Part shown: positions 25,683 to 33,221 of the stretch, one piece after another
How positions within the stretch are numbered: the first letter of the stretch is position 1
Layout of the letters: each line of letters begins with the position of its first letter
NCBI RefSeq assembly: GCF_021699195.1
Contig: NZ_SSXE01000080.1
Location: 1 to 39,798 of the forward strand
Direction of reading: 5' to 3'
DNA from: Nonomuraea sp. MG754425
GTDB taxonomy: Bacteria; Actinomycetota; Actinomycetes; Streptosporangiales; Streptosporangiaceae
Length of the DNA: 39,798 nucleotides
The notes under the pieces: model-generated
Databases searched by the model: none
Told to the model about the DNA's origin: nothing
What the model saw: the letters and a program-made list of their open reading frames with translations, nothing else
Made by a program: the position numbers and the translations under genes

Positions 25683-27617
25683 GTGAGCAGGCCGGGGGTC
25701 GTTGTTCTGGGTGCGGGGTGGCTGGCCGAGGTGGTGGCCGGCGAGTTGGGCGGGGAGTTCCGGCTCGCGGTCGTGCCCGGCGGGCCCGTTCCGGGTGACC
25801 TGCCCGGTGGTGACGTCGTAATGGCCGTGCACGTCGCGGACGGGCGGCCCGGGGAGCGGCCGGCGGCGGGCGTTCCGCTGCTGCCGGTGTCCGGCGAGCC
25901 GGACCGCGTGGTGATCGGCCCGCTGACCAGGCCGGGCGTGCCGGGCTGCGGCGCGTGTGCCGACTCGCGCCGCGCCCGCAACCATCCGGGCTGGGCGGCG
26001 GTCGTCGCCCGTCACCGGCAGGCGCTGCGCGGCCGGCCGCCGTCGCTCACCCCGGCCGTGGCCGACGTCGTCGCGGCGATCGTCGGCGACGAGGTCAGAG
26101 GGCTGGTCGCCGGCACGCCCGTACGGACGGAAGGGGCGCTGCTTTTCTGCCGCCCGCCCGACCTGTCGATCACCACGCACCGCCTGCTGCCCGACCCGCT
26201 CTGCCCGCACTGCGGCGTCGCCCCCGCCGACTCGGCCGGAGCGGCCAGGATCGTGCCGGTGCCCCGGCCCAAGCCGCGTCCCGGCACGCTCCGCCTGCGT
26301 GACGTCGCCGCCGAGCACGACGCGCTGGTGGCCGCGTTCGTCGACCCGGAGGTGGGCCTGATCGGTGAGCTGGAGACCGGCGACGAGGGCGGGCTCCCGG
26401 TGGCGCGGGCGCACCTGGCGATCCGCGGCACCGACGCCACCGAGTCCGGCTGGGGACGCGACCTCAGTTACCGCGGCAGCGTGGTCACCGCGATCCTGGA
26501 GGCGGTGGAGCGCTGGGGCGGCCTCCAGGCGGGCGGCCGGCGACCGGCGGTGCGCGCGGCTTTCCGGGACGTCCGGGACACCGCGATCGACCCGCGCTCG
26601 TTCGGGCTGCACGACGAGTCCCGGTACGGACGTCCGGGCTTCCCGTTCGTGCCCTTCCACGACGACCTCGAACTGTCCTGGGTCTGGGCGCACTCCTTCG
26701 GCCGGGGCGAGCCGGTCCTCGTCCCTGAGACCTACGCGTACTACGGGGCCCACCTGCTCCGCCCGGACGAGCCGCGGCTGGCGTACGAGATCTCCAACGG
26801 CTGCGCGCTCGGCGGCAGCCTGGAGGAGGCGATCCTGCACGGCCTGCTGGAGGTCGCGGAGCGGGACGCGTTCCTGATGACCTGGTACGCGCGCCGCCCG
26901 GTGGTGGCGATCGACCTGGGCACGGCCCGCGATCCCCGGCTCAGGATGCTCGCCGCCCACCTGGAGGAGCGGACGGGCCGGACGATCACGGTGCTGGACA
27001 CCACGGTCGAGCACGGCGTCCCGACGGTCTGGGCGATCGCCGTGGACCGGGACGGCGGCGAGCGGGCCAGAGCGGTGTGCGCGGGCGGCGCGCACCTGGA
27101 CCCCGAGCGCGCGGCCGGCAACGCGCTGCGCGAGCTCGGCCCCATCCTGGCCAGCGTGGAGCGTGCCTACCGGCAGCACCGCGCCCGCGTGTCCGCGATG
27201 GCGGCGGACCCGGCCCTGGTGACGACGATGGGCGACCACTCCCTGCTGTACGCCGACCCGGCGGTCTTCTCCCGGCTGGAGTTCCTGTTCGCCGCGCAGC
27301 GGCGGCGCTCGCTGGACGAGCTGGCCGTCCCCGTGTCACCTGACGACCTGACCGAGGACCTCGAACGGGCTGTCGGCCGTTTCCTGGCGGCGGGGCTGGA
27401 CGTCGTGGTGGTCGACCAGAGCACGCCCGAGCAGTCCGGCGCGGGCTTGTCCTGCGTCAAGGTGATCGTGCCGGGGGCGTTGCCGATGACGTTCGGGCAC
27501 GGGATGCGCCGGGTGACCGGGCTGCCCCGGCTCTTCCGCGTCCCGCGCCTGCTCGGCGATCCGGCCCCGCCCGTGACGCCGGCGGACCTCAATCCCCATC
27601 CGCACCCGTTCCCGTAA
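25683..27617 (+). CDS. YcaO cyclodehydratase with N-terminal E1-like zinc domain (TbtG-like)
   Basis: 644 residues, GTG start. Residues 1-200 are an E1/ThiF-like part beginning VVVLGAGWLAEVV with two CxxC pairs, Cys89/Cys92 (GCGACADSR) and Cys174/Cys177 (LCPHCG), fitting a structural zinc site. Residues about 215-644 are the YcaO domain: SYRGSVVTAILEAVERW, then NGCALGGSLEEAILHGLLEV AERDAF, which carries the ATP/Mg-binding Glu residues, and a Pro-rich end NPHPHPFP typical of azoline-forming YcaOs. It uses ATP to convert Cys of the core to thiazolines. It follows the partner gene after the repeat array. Confidence 0.92.
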   Translation: MSRPGVVVLGAGWLAEVVAGELGGEFRLAVVPGGPVPGDLPGGDVVMAVHVADGRPGERPAAGVPLLPVSGEPDRVVIGPLTRPGVPGCGACADSRRARNHPGWAAVVARHRQALRGRPPSLTPAVADVVAAIVGDEVRGLVAGTPVRTEGALLFCRPPDLSITTHRLLPDPLCPHCGVAPADSAGAARIVPVPRPKPRPGTLRLRDVAAEHDALVAAFVDPEVGLIGELETGDEGGLPVARAHLAIRGTDATESGWGRDLSYRGSVVTAILEAVERWGGLQAGGRRPAVRAAFRDVRDTAIDPRSFGLHDESRYGRPGFPFVPFHDDLELSWVWAHSFGRGEPVLVPETYAYYGAHLLRPDEPRLAYEISNGCALGGSLEEAILHGLLEVAERDAFLMTWYARRPVVAIDLGTARDPRLRMLAAHLEERTGRTITVLDTTVEHGVPTVWAIAVDRDGGERARAVCAGGAHLDPERAAGNALRELGPILASVERAYRQHRARVSAMAADPALVTTMGDHSLLYADPAVFSRLEFLFAAQRRRSLDELAVPVSPDDLTEDLERAVGRFLAAGLDVVVVDQSTPEQSGAGLSCVKVIVPGALPMTFGHGMRRVTGLPRLFRVPRLLGDPAPPVTPADLNPHPHPFP

Positions 27618-27720
27618 GGGCGGCTTCGGCGTTTTCCGGCCATAAGAGCTGATATGGAATCACCGTTAAACCATTTAATTCGGCAATTTCACTCCGGCCA
27701 TTCCTTCGCGATCCGGCGGA

Positions 27721-27726
27721 TATAGT
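27721..27726 (+). promoter_or_regulatory. -10 element TATAGT for a leaderless exporter transcript
   Basis: TATAGT ends 6 bases before GTG 27733. There is no ribosome binding site, and the spacer 27618-27720 and the first codons (GTA ACA ATT) are A+T-rich. This would allow the exporter to be expressed separately from the biosynthetic genes. No convincing -35 was found. Confidence 0.45.
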
Positions 27727-27732
27727 GAGCGG

Positions 27733-28353
27733 GTGCCCGTAACAATTGCCAATGGCGTTTCCGTCATACTCGGCGAGGTCAGCGTGCTCGACGGCGTCGA
27801 CCTCTCCGTGGAGCAGGGCGAGATCGTCGCGCTGACCGGCGAGAACGGCGCCGGCAAATCGACGCTCATGCGCTGCCTGGCCGGGCTGCAGCGGGTCAGC
27901 GCGGGCGAGGTCCTGGTATTCGGCCGGCCACCGGCCGGCGACGAGGCTTTCTGGCGCGCGGTCGCACTCGTCACCGAGGACCACGCCTGGTATCCGTGGC
28001 TCACCGTGCGCGAGCACCTGGAGCTGAGCACCACGATTCACGGCGTACGGCTGGAGCCCGACGCCGTGCTCGACTCCTTCGAACTGCTCGACCGGGCCGA
28101 CGCCGCACCGCTGACCCTGTCCACCGGGCAGCGGCAGCGGCTCGCGCTCGGCTGCGCGCTGGCCAGGCCGAGCCGCCTGCTGCTACTCGACGAGCCGGAG
28201 AGCGGCCTCGACCCGGCCGCCCGCGGGCGGCTGGCCGAACTGCTCGCCGACTACGCCCACGAGGGCACCCTGATCATGGCCACGCACGACCTCGAACTCG
28301 CCTCCGCCACGGGGGCCCGTGTCGTCACCCTGAGCGCCGGAGCCCGCACATGA
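27733..28353 (+). CDS. ABC transporter ATP-binding protein (thiopeptide export or immunity)
   Basis: 206 residues, a minimal single ABC domain: Walker A GENGAGKST (residues 36-44), Q-loop region, signature LSTGQRQRLALG, Walker B LLLLDEPESGLD, H-loop ATHD. GTG start behind a TATAGT element. It is linked to the permease by a 20-codon ORF that overlaps both genes. Role in exporting the product or protecting the cell is inferred from position at the end of the cluster. Confidence 0.88.
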   Translation: MPVTIANGVSVILGEVSVLDGVDLSVEQGEIVALTGENGAGKSTLMRCLAGLQRVSAGEVLVFGRPPAGDEAFWRAVALVTEDHAWYPWLTVREHLELSTTIHGVRLEPDAVLDSFELLDRADAAPLTLSTGQRQRLALGCALARPSRLLLLDEPESGLDPAARGRLAELLADYAHEGTLIMATHDLELASATGARVVTLSAGART

Positions 28354-28412
28354 CGGCCGCCCGAACCATGCCGGAAGCCGGGAACCTCGGCGATTCGGGG
28401 GCGGGAGCGTGA
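28350..28412 (+). CDS. 20-codon ORF bridging exporter ATPase and permease
   Basis: ATG at 28350 overlaps the ATPase stop (ATGA), and its TGA (28410-28412) overlaps the permease GTG (28409). It would encode MTAARTMPEAGNLGDSGAGA. The two exact overlaps suggest a translational relay that carries ribosomes from ATPase to permease. It may also be chance; no homology is claimed. Confidence 0.35.
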   Translation: MTAARTMPEAGNLGDSGAGA

Positions 28413-29833
28413 GTTCGGTGGCGATCCCGCAGCTCACCCGGCGCCGCCGGCGGGCCGAGGAGACGCCGTGGCAGCGGGCGTACTTCCTGCTGGTGGCCCT
28501 GGCGGTGGCCGCGGCCGTCGCCGTGCCGCAGGGCATGCGGTTCGCCTCCTGGCTGTTCGGCGGCTCGGGCGTGGGCGACCCCGCGCTCGGGTCGGCGCTG
28601 CTGCTCGGCCTGTTCGCCGGGTTCCTGCTGCTGCTGTCGTGGGTGGGCCCGATCGTGGTGTCGCCTGCCGACGCCCGCTGGCTGATCATGTCGCCGGTCG
28701 GCCGCCGCGGCGTCCTCGCCCGCAGCGCCACGGTGCTGCTCGCGGTTTTGCTGGTCGCCGGTGTGCTGCTGGGGCTGCTGGGCTCGGCCGTGCTCGGGCG
28801 GCCCGACCTGGTGGTGCCCGGCGTGCTCGCGGCGACGGCGCTGGTGCTGGCCGCCGGGTCGGCCGCGGTGCTCGTCCAGGCCGCCGAGCCGGGGGCCGAC
28901 CTGATGCGCCGGGCGGTGGTCGCGGTGGCCGTGCTCGCCGGCGGGCTGGCCGTCTTCCGGCCCGCGCTGCCGTCCGTGCCGCTCCTGCCGGTGCCGGCCG
29001 CCGCCGTGCTGCTGCTCGCCGCCGTGCTGGGCCGGCGGGCCTGGCAGCGGCTGGCGACGTTCCCGGCCCGCGCGCTCGTCGAGACCTCCGTCCGGGTGGG
29101 CGCGGTCGTGTCGGCCTCGGTGAGCCTGGAGCCCGCGCTGCTCACCGGCATCGCCGAGCTGCGCTACTGGCGGCGCCGGCGGCTGCGCTCGCGGCCCTGG
29201 CCGGCCGCCGGGCCGTTGCTGATGACGCGGGCGGACCTGCGGATGGCCGCCCGGCGTCCCGGCCGGCTCGTCGTGCTCGCCGCGCTGGCCGCGCTGCCCG
29301 CGCTCATCCGGCAGGCGGGCGGGAGTCCCGGCCTGGCGGTGCTCGTCCTGGTGGCGGGGGGCCTGGCCGCGGCCGTCACCGGCGCGGCCGGGGCGCGCTG
29401 GGACGCCCAGCATCCGGAGTTGCCCCGGCTGTTCGCGGGCCCGCGGCTGGGCGCGCACGCGATCGTCCCCGGAGTGCTGGCGGCCCTGTGGGCGGGCGGC
29501 GCGTTCGCGTTCCTGCACGCGGCGGGCTTCGTCCCGCTCTGGAGCGTGCTGTACGGCGTGGCCGCCGCTCCCGCGCTCGCCGCCGCGGGGCTCCGGATGG
29601 CCAGGCGGGGCCCGATCAACCATGCGATGCCCGTCATCGACCTGGGGTTCGGCGGCGTGCCCACCGGGCCGATCTTCTGGGCGGCGGCCGGGGTCGATCT
29701 CGCCTTCGCGGGCGTCGTGCCGCTGCTGTTCCTGCCGCCGGGGCCGGTCGCGCTCGGCCTGCAGGCGGCGCTCGGCGTCCTGCTGTTGGCCGGCTACCTG
29801 CTGGTCGCCTCGCGCGGGCGGCGCGCCTGGTGA
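28409..29833 (+). CDS. polytopic membrane protein, ABC permease partner (DUF6297-like)
   Basis: 474 residues with about ten to twelve hydrophobic segments (for example FLLVALAVAAAVAVP, ALLLGLFAGFLLLLSWVGPI, ATVLLAVLLVAGVLLGLLGS) and a basic N-terminus RRRRRAEE. A cytoplasmic loop reads VSPADARWLIMSPVGRRGVL. The layout recalls actinobacterial membrane proteins found with a small ABC ATPase in RiPP loci (I believe DUF6297). It is the likely membrane half of the exporter. GTG start; the gene is followed by a strong terminator. Confidence 0.78.
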   Translation: MSSVAIPQLTRRRRRAEETPWQRAYFLLVALAVAAAVAVPQGMRFASWLFGGSGVGDPALGSALLLGLFAGFLLLLSWVGPIVVSPADARWLIMSPVGRRGVLARSATVLLAVLLVAGVLLGLLGSAVLGRPDLVVPGVLAATALVLAAGSAAVLVQAAEPGADLMRRAVVAVAVLAGGLAVFRPALPSVPLLPVPAAAVLLLAAVLGRRAWQRLATFPARALVETSVRVGAVVSASVSLEPALLTGIAELRYWRRRRLRSRPWPAAGPLLMTRADLRMAARRPGRLVVLAALAALPALIRQAGGSPGLAVLVLVAGGLAAAVTGAAGARWDAQHPELPRLFAGPRLGAHAIVPGVLAALWAGGAFAFLHAAGFVPLWSVLYGVAAAPALAAAGLRMARRGPINHAMPVIDLGFGGVPTGPIFWAAAGVDLAFAGVVPLLFLPPGPVALGLQAALGVLLLAGYLLVASRGRRAW

Positions 29834-29845
29834 CGGCGCGGCGGT

Positions 29846-29873
29846 CCGGGAAGGCCGGGGCCGGCCTTCCCGG
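29846..29873 (+). terminator. 11-bp hairpin ending the RiPP cluster
   Basis: CCGGGAAGGCC (29846-29856) pairs perfectly with GGCCTTCCCGG (29863-29873) around 6 bases, 12 bases after the permease stop. No T-run. Confidence 0.8.
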
Positions 29874-29879
29874 GTGCGG

Positions 29880-30092
29880 TCACCGGAACGACAGGGAGTC
29901 GATGGTGATCGTGCCGCTGCCGCCGTACCAGAAGCCCATCGCGAGCCGGCCGGGAGACACCCGGTCGATCCCGTTGGCGGCGAGCGGGATCCTAATGTCC
30001 TGGTAGGAAGTGGTGATGGCCGGGTGGCCGCCGCCGTCGAAGGTGGAATCGCCGAAGACCTTGCTCACGCTGCCGAGGCCGAGGCTGAAGTG
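29880..30092 (-). pseudogene. 3' remnant of a secreted beta-sandwich protein
   Basis: About 70 C-terminal residues in an open minus-strand frame ending at 29880: FSLGLGSVSKVFGDSTFDGG, then TTSYQDIRIPLAANGIDRVS and GFWYGGSGTITIDSLSFR. This has the look of a carbohydrate-binding or galactose-binding-like domain end. Coding character stops near 30092, where the frame runs into the antisense of another gene remnant, and no start or ribosome binding site is associated. It appears truncated at its 5' end. Confidence 0.65.
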
Positions 30093-30104
30093 CGCCTGCT
30101 CGCC

Positions 30105-30299
30105 GCCCGCCGCGCCACCCGACACCCGTCCGACGCGATGGCGCGCAACGCCGTGGTCAACACGCTGCACCGGCTGTGGCACGCGCCGCTGGCCGAGGTC
30201 GATCCGGACGTGGTGTACTTCCGCAGCCGGCTCAACCCGCTCAGCGACGAGCAGCTCGGCTGGCTGCGCGACCTGGCCGTGGTGTGCGGCTTCTCCTGA
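30105..30299 (+). pseudogene. 3' remnant of a GH36-type alpha-galactosidase (melibiase)
   Basis: The plus-strand frame ending at 30299 reads MARNAVVNTLHRLWHAPLAE, then VDPDVVYFRSRLNPLSDEQL and DLAVVCGFS. This matches the region near the end of GH36 alpha-galactosidases (RNA..NTLHRLWH..DPDVVYFRSR). The catalytic domain is absent: upstream sequence is antisense to another remnant. No start signal. The fragment lies 58 bases before a ROK repressor that may once have controlled it. Confidence 0.65.
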
Positions 30300-30309
30300 C
30301 TTCGCACTA

Positions 30310-30323
30310 CTCTTTGTCAAGAG
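30310..30323. promoter_or_regulatory. inverted repeat CTCTT-tgtc-AAGAG upstream of the ROK gene
   Basis: Perfect 5-bp dyad with 4-base spacer, 34 bases before the ROK start codon and 10 bases after the melibiase remnant. It overlaps TTGTCA on the plus strand and TTGACA on the minus strand. Position and dyad form suit an autoregulatory operator; binding is inference. Confidence 0.4.
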
Positions 30324-30357
30324 CGCAGCATTATTCGGCGGGATCGAGGGGGCGACG

Positions 30358-31524
30358 GTGACCGAGCAGGTCACGACCGGCACGGACGTGACCCGGATGC
30401 GCGAGCTCAACGCGCTCAGCATCGTCCGGGCGCTGCGGGGCGGCCCGCCGTCCACCGTCACCGAGGTGGCCGCGCGCACCGGCCTGTCCCGGCCCGGCAC
30501 CGACGTCATCGTGCAGGGCCTGGTCGCCGACGGCTGGCTCACCGTCGTGGAGCCCGACGGCAGCAGCGTCGTCGGGCGCCCCGCCCGCCGCTACCGCTTC
30601 AACGCGGGCGCCGGGCACGTGGTCGGCGTCGACGTGGGCGTGCACAAGGTGCTGGCCATGCTCGCCGACCTCGACGGCACCGTGGTGCGCACCGCGCGGC
30701 TGCCGGTCGATCCCGGCGCCGACCCGGCGGCCCGGCTCACCGTGGTGGACGCGGCAGTCGACGAGTGCCTGGCCGGGGCCGGGCTGCGTCCCGACGACGT
30801 CTGGGCGATCACCGTCGGGGTGACCGGACCGGTCGACGCCGGCGGGCGCACCACGCTGTTCACGCCGCTGCCCGGATGGGCGAGCGTGAGCCCGGCCGGG
30901 CACCTGGCCGCCCGTTTCTCCTGCCCGATCCAGGTGGAGAACGACTGCAAGCTGGCCGCGCTCGCCGAACGCTGGCAGGGGGCGGCCCGCGACGCCGACG
31001 ACATCGTCTACGTGCTGGCCGGCATGCGCTGCGGGGCCGGGCTGATCATCGACGGCGCGCTGCGCCGCGGCCACGGCGGGGCCGCCGGGGAGATCGGCGC
31101 GCTGCGTGCCGTCCGCTGGCTCACCGCGCCCTCCCACCTGGAGAACTGCGCCGGCCTGCCCGCCGGCATCGACACCGACGACGCGGCGGCCTGGGTGTTC
31201 AACGCCGCCCGCGCCGGCGACAAGGCGGCCAGGACCGCCGTCCGCCGCTACACCCGTGACCTCGCCGTCGGCACCGCCGCCCTGGTGCTCACCCTCGATC
31301 CGCAGGTCGTCGTGCTCGGCGGCGGCTTCTCCCGCTCCGCCGACCTCATCCTCGACCAGCTCGCCCGCGAGCTCGGCCGCACCTGCCTGCGCGTGCCCGA
31401 GATCCGCGCCTCCACCCTCGGCGACGAGAGCGTCGCCCTGGGGGCGTTGCGCCTGGCGCTCGACGAGGTGGACGCCCGCCTGTTCGGCGTCAGCCTGCCC
31501 GCGCCGCTCGCCCCGCGCGCCTGA
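30358..31524 (+). CDS. ROK-family transcriptional repressor
   Basis: 388 residues, GTG start with GAGGGGG five bases upstream. Residues about 10-75 are a MarR/ROK winged helix (MRELNALSIVRALRG, STVTEVAARTGLSRPGTDVI). The sugar-kinase-like ROK part follows, with GVDVGVHKVLAMLADLDG (phosphate-1 motif), VENDCKLAALAE and GAAGEIGALR. The usual zinc-binding CxCGxxGC motif is not evident; only one Cys (HLENCAGLP) remains there, so kinase-like zinc coordination is degenerate. Such proteins usually repress sugar genes; the only nearby sugar gene is the melibiase remnant. Confidence 0.9.
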   Translation: MTEQVTTGTDVTRMRELNALSIVRALRGGPPSTVTEVAARTGLSRPGTDVIVQGLVADGWLTVVEPDGSSVVGRPARRYRFNAGAGHVVGVDVGVHKVLAMLADLDGTVVRTARLPVDPGADPAARLTVVDAAVDECLAGAGLRPDDVWAITVGVTGPVDAGGRTTLFTPLPGWASVSPAGHLAARFSCPIQVENDCKLAALAERWQGAARDADDIVYVLAGMRCGAGLIIDGALRRGHGGAAGEIGALRAVRWLTAPSHLENCAGLPAGIDTDDAAAWVFNAARAGDKAARTAVRRYTRDLAVGTAALVLTLDPQVVVLGGGFSRSADLILDQLARELGRTCLRVPEIRASTLGDESVALGALRLALDEVDARLFGVSLPAPLAPRA

Positions 31525-31534
31525 CCGCCGGGCC

Positions 31535-32173
31535 TCACTCCGGCCAGGGGCTGTCGAGGATCACCCGGACGAAGTCCGTCCGCTCGAACCCGGCCATGTA
31601 GTGCTGGAGCACGTCGGCGTTCACGTTGCCGAAGGTGGTGCCGGGACGGTGCACGTTGCCCTCGGTGAACGCCCGCAGGATGCGCTTCTTGAAGTCCGGC
31701 CGCGGATGCGCGGCGATCACCTCGGCGCGCTGCTCCGCTGTCAGGTCGCCGTGGCCGATGCCCAGCACGTCGGTCTCGACGCCCGCCGTCACCAGGGCCA
31801 CCACGGGGTCGAGGAACTCCGGGACGCCCGGCGTGGTGTGCAGCGCGATGCCGAGCCAGACCCGGTCGGCGTCCGCGTCGGCGACGCCGTGCCCGCGCAG
31901 GAAGTCGCGGGCCGCGTTGGCGCCGTCCACCTCGAAGCGCAGCTCGGAGTCGCGGTAGCCCTCGGTCAGGCCGAGGTCGTGGAACATCGCGCCCGCGTAC
32001 AGGAGCTCCGGGTCGGCGGTCAGCCCGCGGGCCCGGCCCTGGAGCGCGCCGAAGAGGAACACCCGGCGTGAGTGGTCGTAGAGCAGGTCGTCCTCGGTGT
32101 CGCGGATGAACTCCGTCACCTCGCGGACGAGCGCCGTGTCGGGAATGGTGATGCCTGCGATGGTCTCCGTCAT
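31535..32173 (-). CDS. HD-domain hydrolase
   Basis: 212 residues from ATG 32173. HD metal-binding residues are visible in order: His in YDHSRRVFLFGAL, the His-Asp pair in AGAMFHDLGLTEGY, and His in GIALHTTPGVPEF. FEVDGANAARDFL and the C-terminal GFERTDFVRVILDSPW fit the small HD family that includes cyanamide-hydratase-like proteins. The substrate cannot be assigned. Its stop is 10 bases from the convergent ROK stop. The ribosome binding site is weak. Confidence 0.82.
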   Translation of the reverse strand: MTETIAGITIPDTALVREVTEFIRDTEDDLLYDHSRRVFLFGALQGRARGLTADPELLYAGAMFHDLGLTEGYRDSELRFEVDGANAARDFLRGHGVADADADRVWLGIALHTTPGVPEFLDPVVALVTAGVETDVLGIGHGDLTAEQRAEVIAAHPRPDFKKRILRAFTEGNVHRPGTTFGNVNADVLQHYMAGFERTDFVRVILDSPWPE

Positions 32174-32220
32174 GGTTCCAGCGTCCTGCGGGGGTGGCCA
32201 CGGCCGCGCCGTCCTCCAGG

Positions 32221-32559
32221 TCAGGGATCCCCCATTTTCGGATATGTGATGACGACCTGGACAGGCGGGCCGGCCCCGTCCTCGGTGCGGGGACGGGCTC
32301 CGGCGGGGAGCGGCGTCCGGCCTTGCGCGTCGGGGTCGGCCGGGAGCAGGTCGAGGATCAGCCGCAGGTCGGCGACGGCCCGGCGGCCGGTGTCGGCGAC
32401 GGCGGCCAGGGCCGCGTCGAGGCGGTCGGGCGCGGCGGTCAGGTGGCGGGCCGCCTCGGCCTGCACGACCATCGCCGTCACCTGGTGGGTCACGGCGTCG
32501 TGCAGTTCGCGGACGACGCGGGCGCGCACGACTGCGGAGGTGACGCCCCGCACTCGCAT
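32221..32559 (-). pseudogene. truncated NarL-type sensor kinase (dimerisation/His domain only)
   Basis: 112 residues, ATG with GGGGAG upstream. It holds the HisKA_3 dimerisation helix with its phospho-acceptor His (RELHDAVTHQVTAMVVQAEA) and the second helix (VADTGRRAVADLRLILDLL), then stops after VQVVITYPKMGDP, where the ATPase domain should begin. No sensor region precedes it. It is either a gene remnant or a stand-alone phosphotransfer piece; the intact start signals leave the second option open. It is not a close copy of the kinase at 35638-36774. Confidence 0.6.
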
Positions 32560-32664
32560 GACGGCTCCCCTCGGGATCGCGCGGCCGGAGCGCCGCGGCT
32601 ACACCGAGAACGTTAGGGACCCGGCGGCGGGAAGTCGTCACCACGCGGTGGACATTCGCGGGTA

Positions 32665-32764
32665 GCTCGCACGGGGGACAACGACGCCGCGTGCGGGTGC
32701 GCGATACCCGGCCCGCGCGCTCGCACGGGGGACGACCGGTTGCCGGGCTCCTAGCCCGCGCGGT
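32665..32764 (-). repeat. two-unit 54-bp degenerate repeat at the 3' end of the small membrane-protein gene
   Basis: On the plus strand GCTCGCACGGGGGAC(A/G)AC begins at 32665 and 32719, and GGCCCGCGCG / TAGCCCGCGCG closes each unit. The unit at 32719-32764 contains the stop codon of the gene at 32751. The rest of each unit is more diverged. Confidence 0.6.
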
Positions 32765-33110
32765 GGCGGTGGACGCCGTAGAGGCCGCCCGCCAGGGAGA
32801 TGCCCATGATGGCGAGCAGGCGGATGGCGTCGGAGGCGCCGGTCACGCTGAGCTCGCCCGCGGGGTGGATGAGGAAGCCGGTGGCCAGCGTCCAGGCCAG
32901 CACGCCGGTGACCGCCGCGGCCCGCAGGTCGGCCGCGACCACGGCGTACAGGCACCCGGTCAGCCCCATGACGGCGAAGCGCACCTCGACCGCGTCCTCC
33001 GGGACCACCAGGGCGGTGACCGCGCACGCGGCCACGACCACGAAGAACCCGATGCCGATCAGGATGCCGGTGGGGCGCGGGCTGTAAGACTTGGGGCTGC
33101 GGAGAAACAT
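32751..33110 (-). CDS. small integral membrane protein of unknown function
   Basis: 119 residues, ATG 33110. Four hydrophobic segments (ILIGIGFFVVVAACAVTALV, RFAVMGLTGCLYAVVAADL, AAAVTGVLAWTLATGFLI, IRLLAIMGISLAGGLYGV) joined by short loops, with a basic N-terminus and C-terminus. No catalytic motif. The first nine residues, MFLRSPKSY, resemble MLLRTPRSF at the start of the glycosyltransferase gene upstream on the same strand. The ribosome binding site is unclear. Confidence 0.7.
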   Translation of the reverse strand: MFLRSPKSYSPRPTGILIGIGFFVVVAACAVTALVVPEDAVEVRFAVMGLTGCLYAVVAADLRAAAVTGVLAWTLATGFLIHPAGELSVTGASDAIRLLAIMGISLAGGLYGVHRHRAG

Positions 33111-33221
33111 TTGACCCCATTCAAGAGTGAAAAGGCGGTGCGGGCAAGAAACCCTTCAGCGACGGTACTGCATCCGGCTTCCGGTGCCCCGTCCGCGCCG
33201 TCCTGGACCTCGTGAACGTGC

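Larger units (their letters stand above)
17606..29833 (+). other. thiopeptide-type RiPP biosynthetic gene cluster (A-B-C-D-E-F-G plus ABC exporter)
   Basis: Precursor, split dehydratase (glutamylation and elimination proteins), pyridine synthase, SagB-type dehydrogenase, partner protein and YcaO occur in the same order as in the thiomuracin cluster (tbtA-G), all on the plus strand, with B-C, C-D and D-E overlapping. The ABC ATPase and permease follow after a separate promoter, and a strong hairpin ends the unit. The pyridine synthase separates it from plain thiazole/oxazole peptides and lanthipeptides. No P450, methyltransferase, amidase or extra protease is present. Confidence 0.92.
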
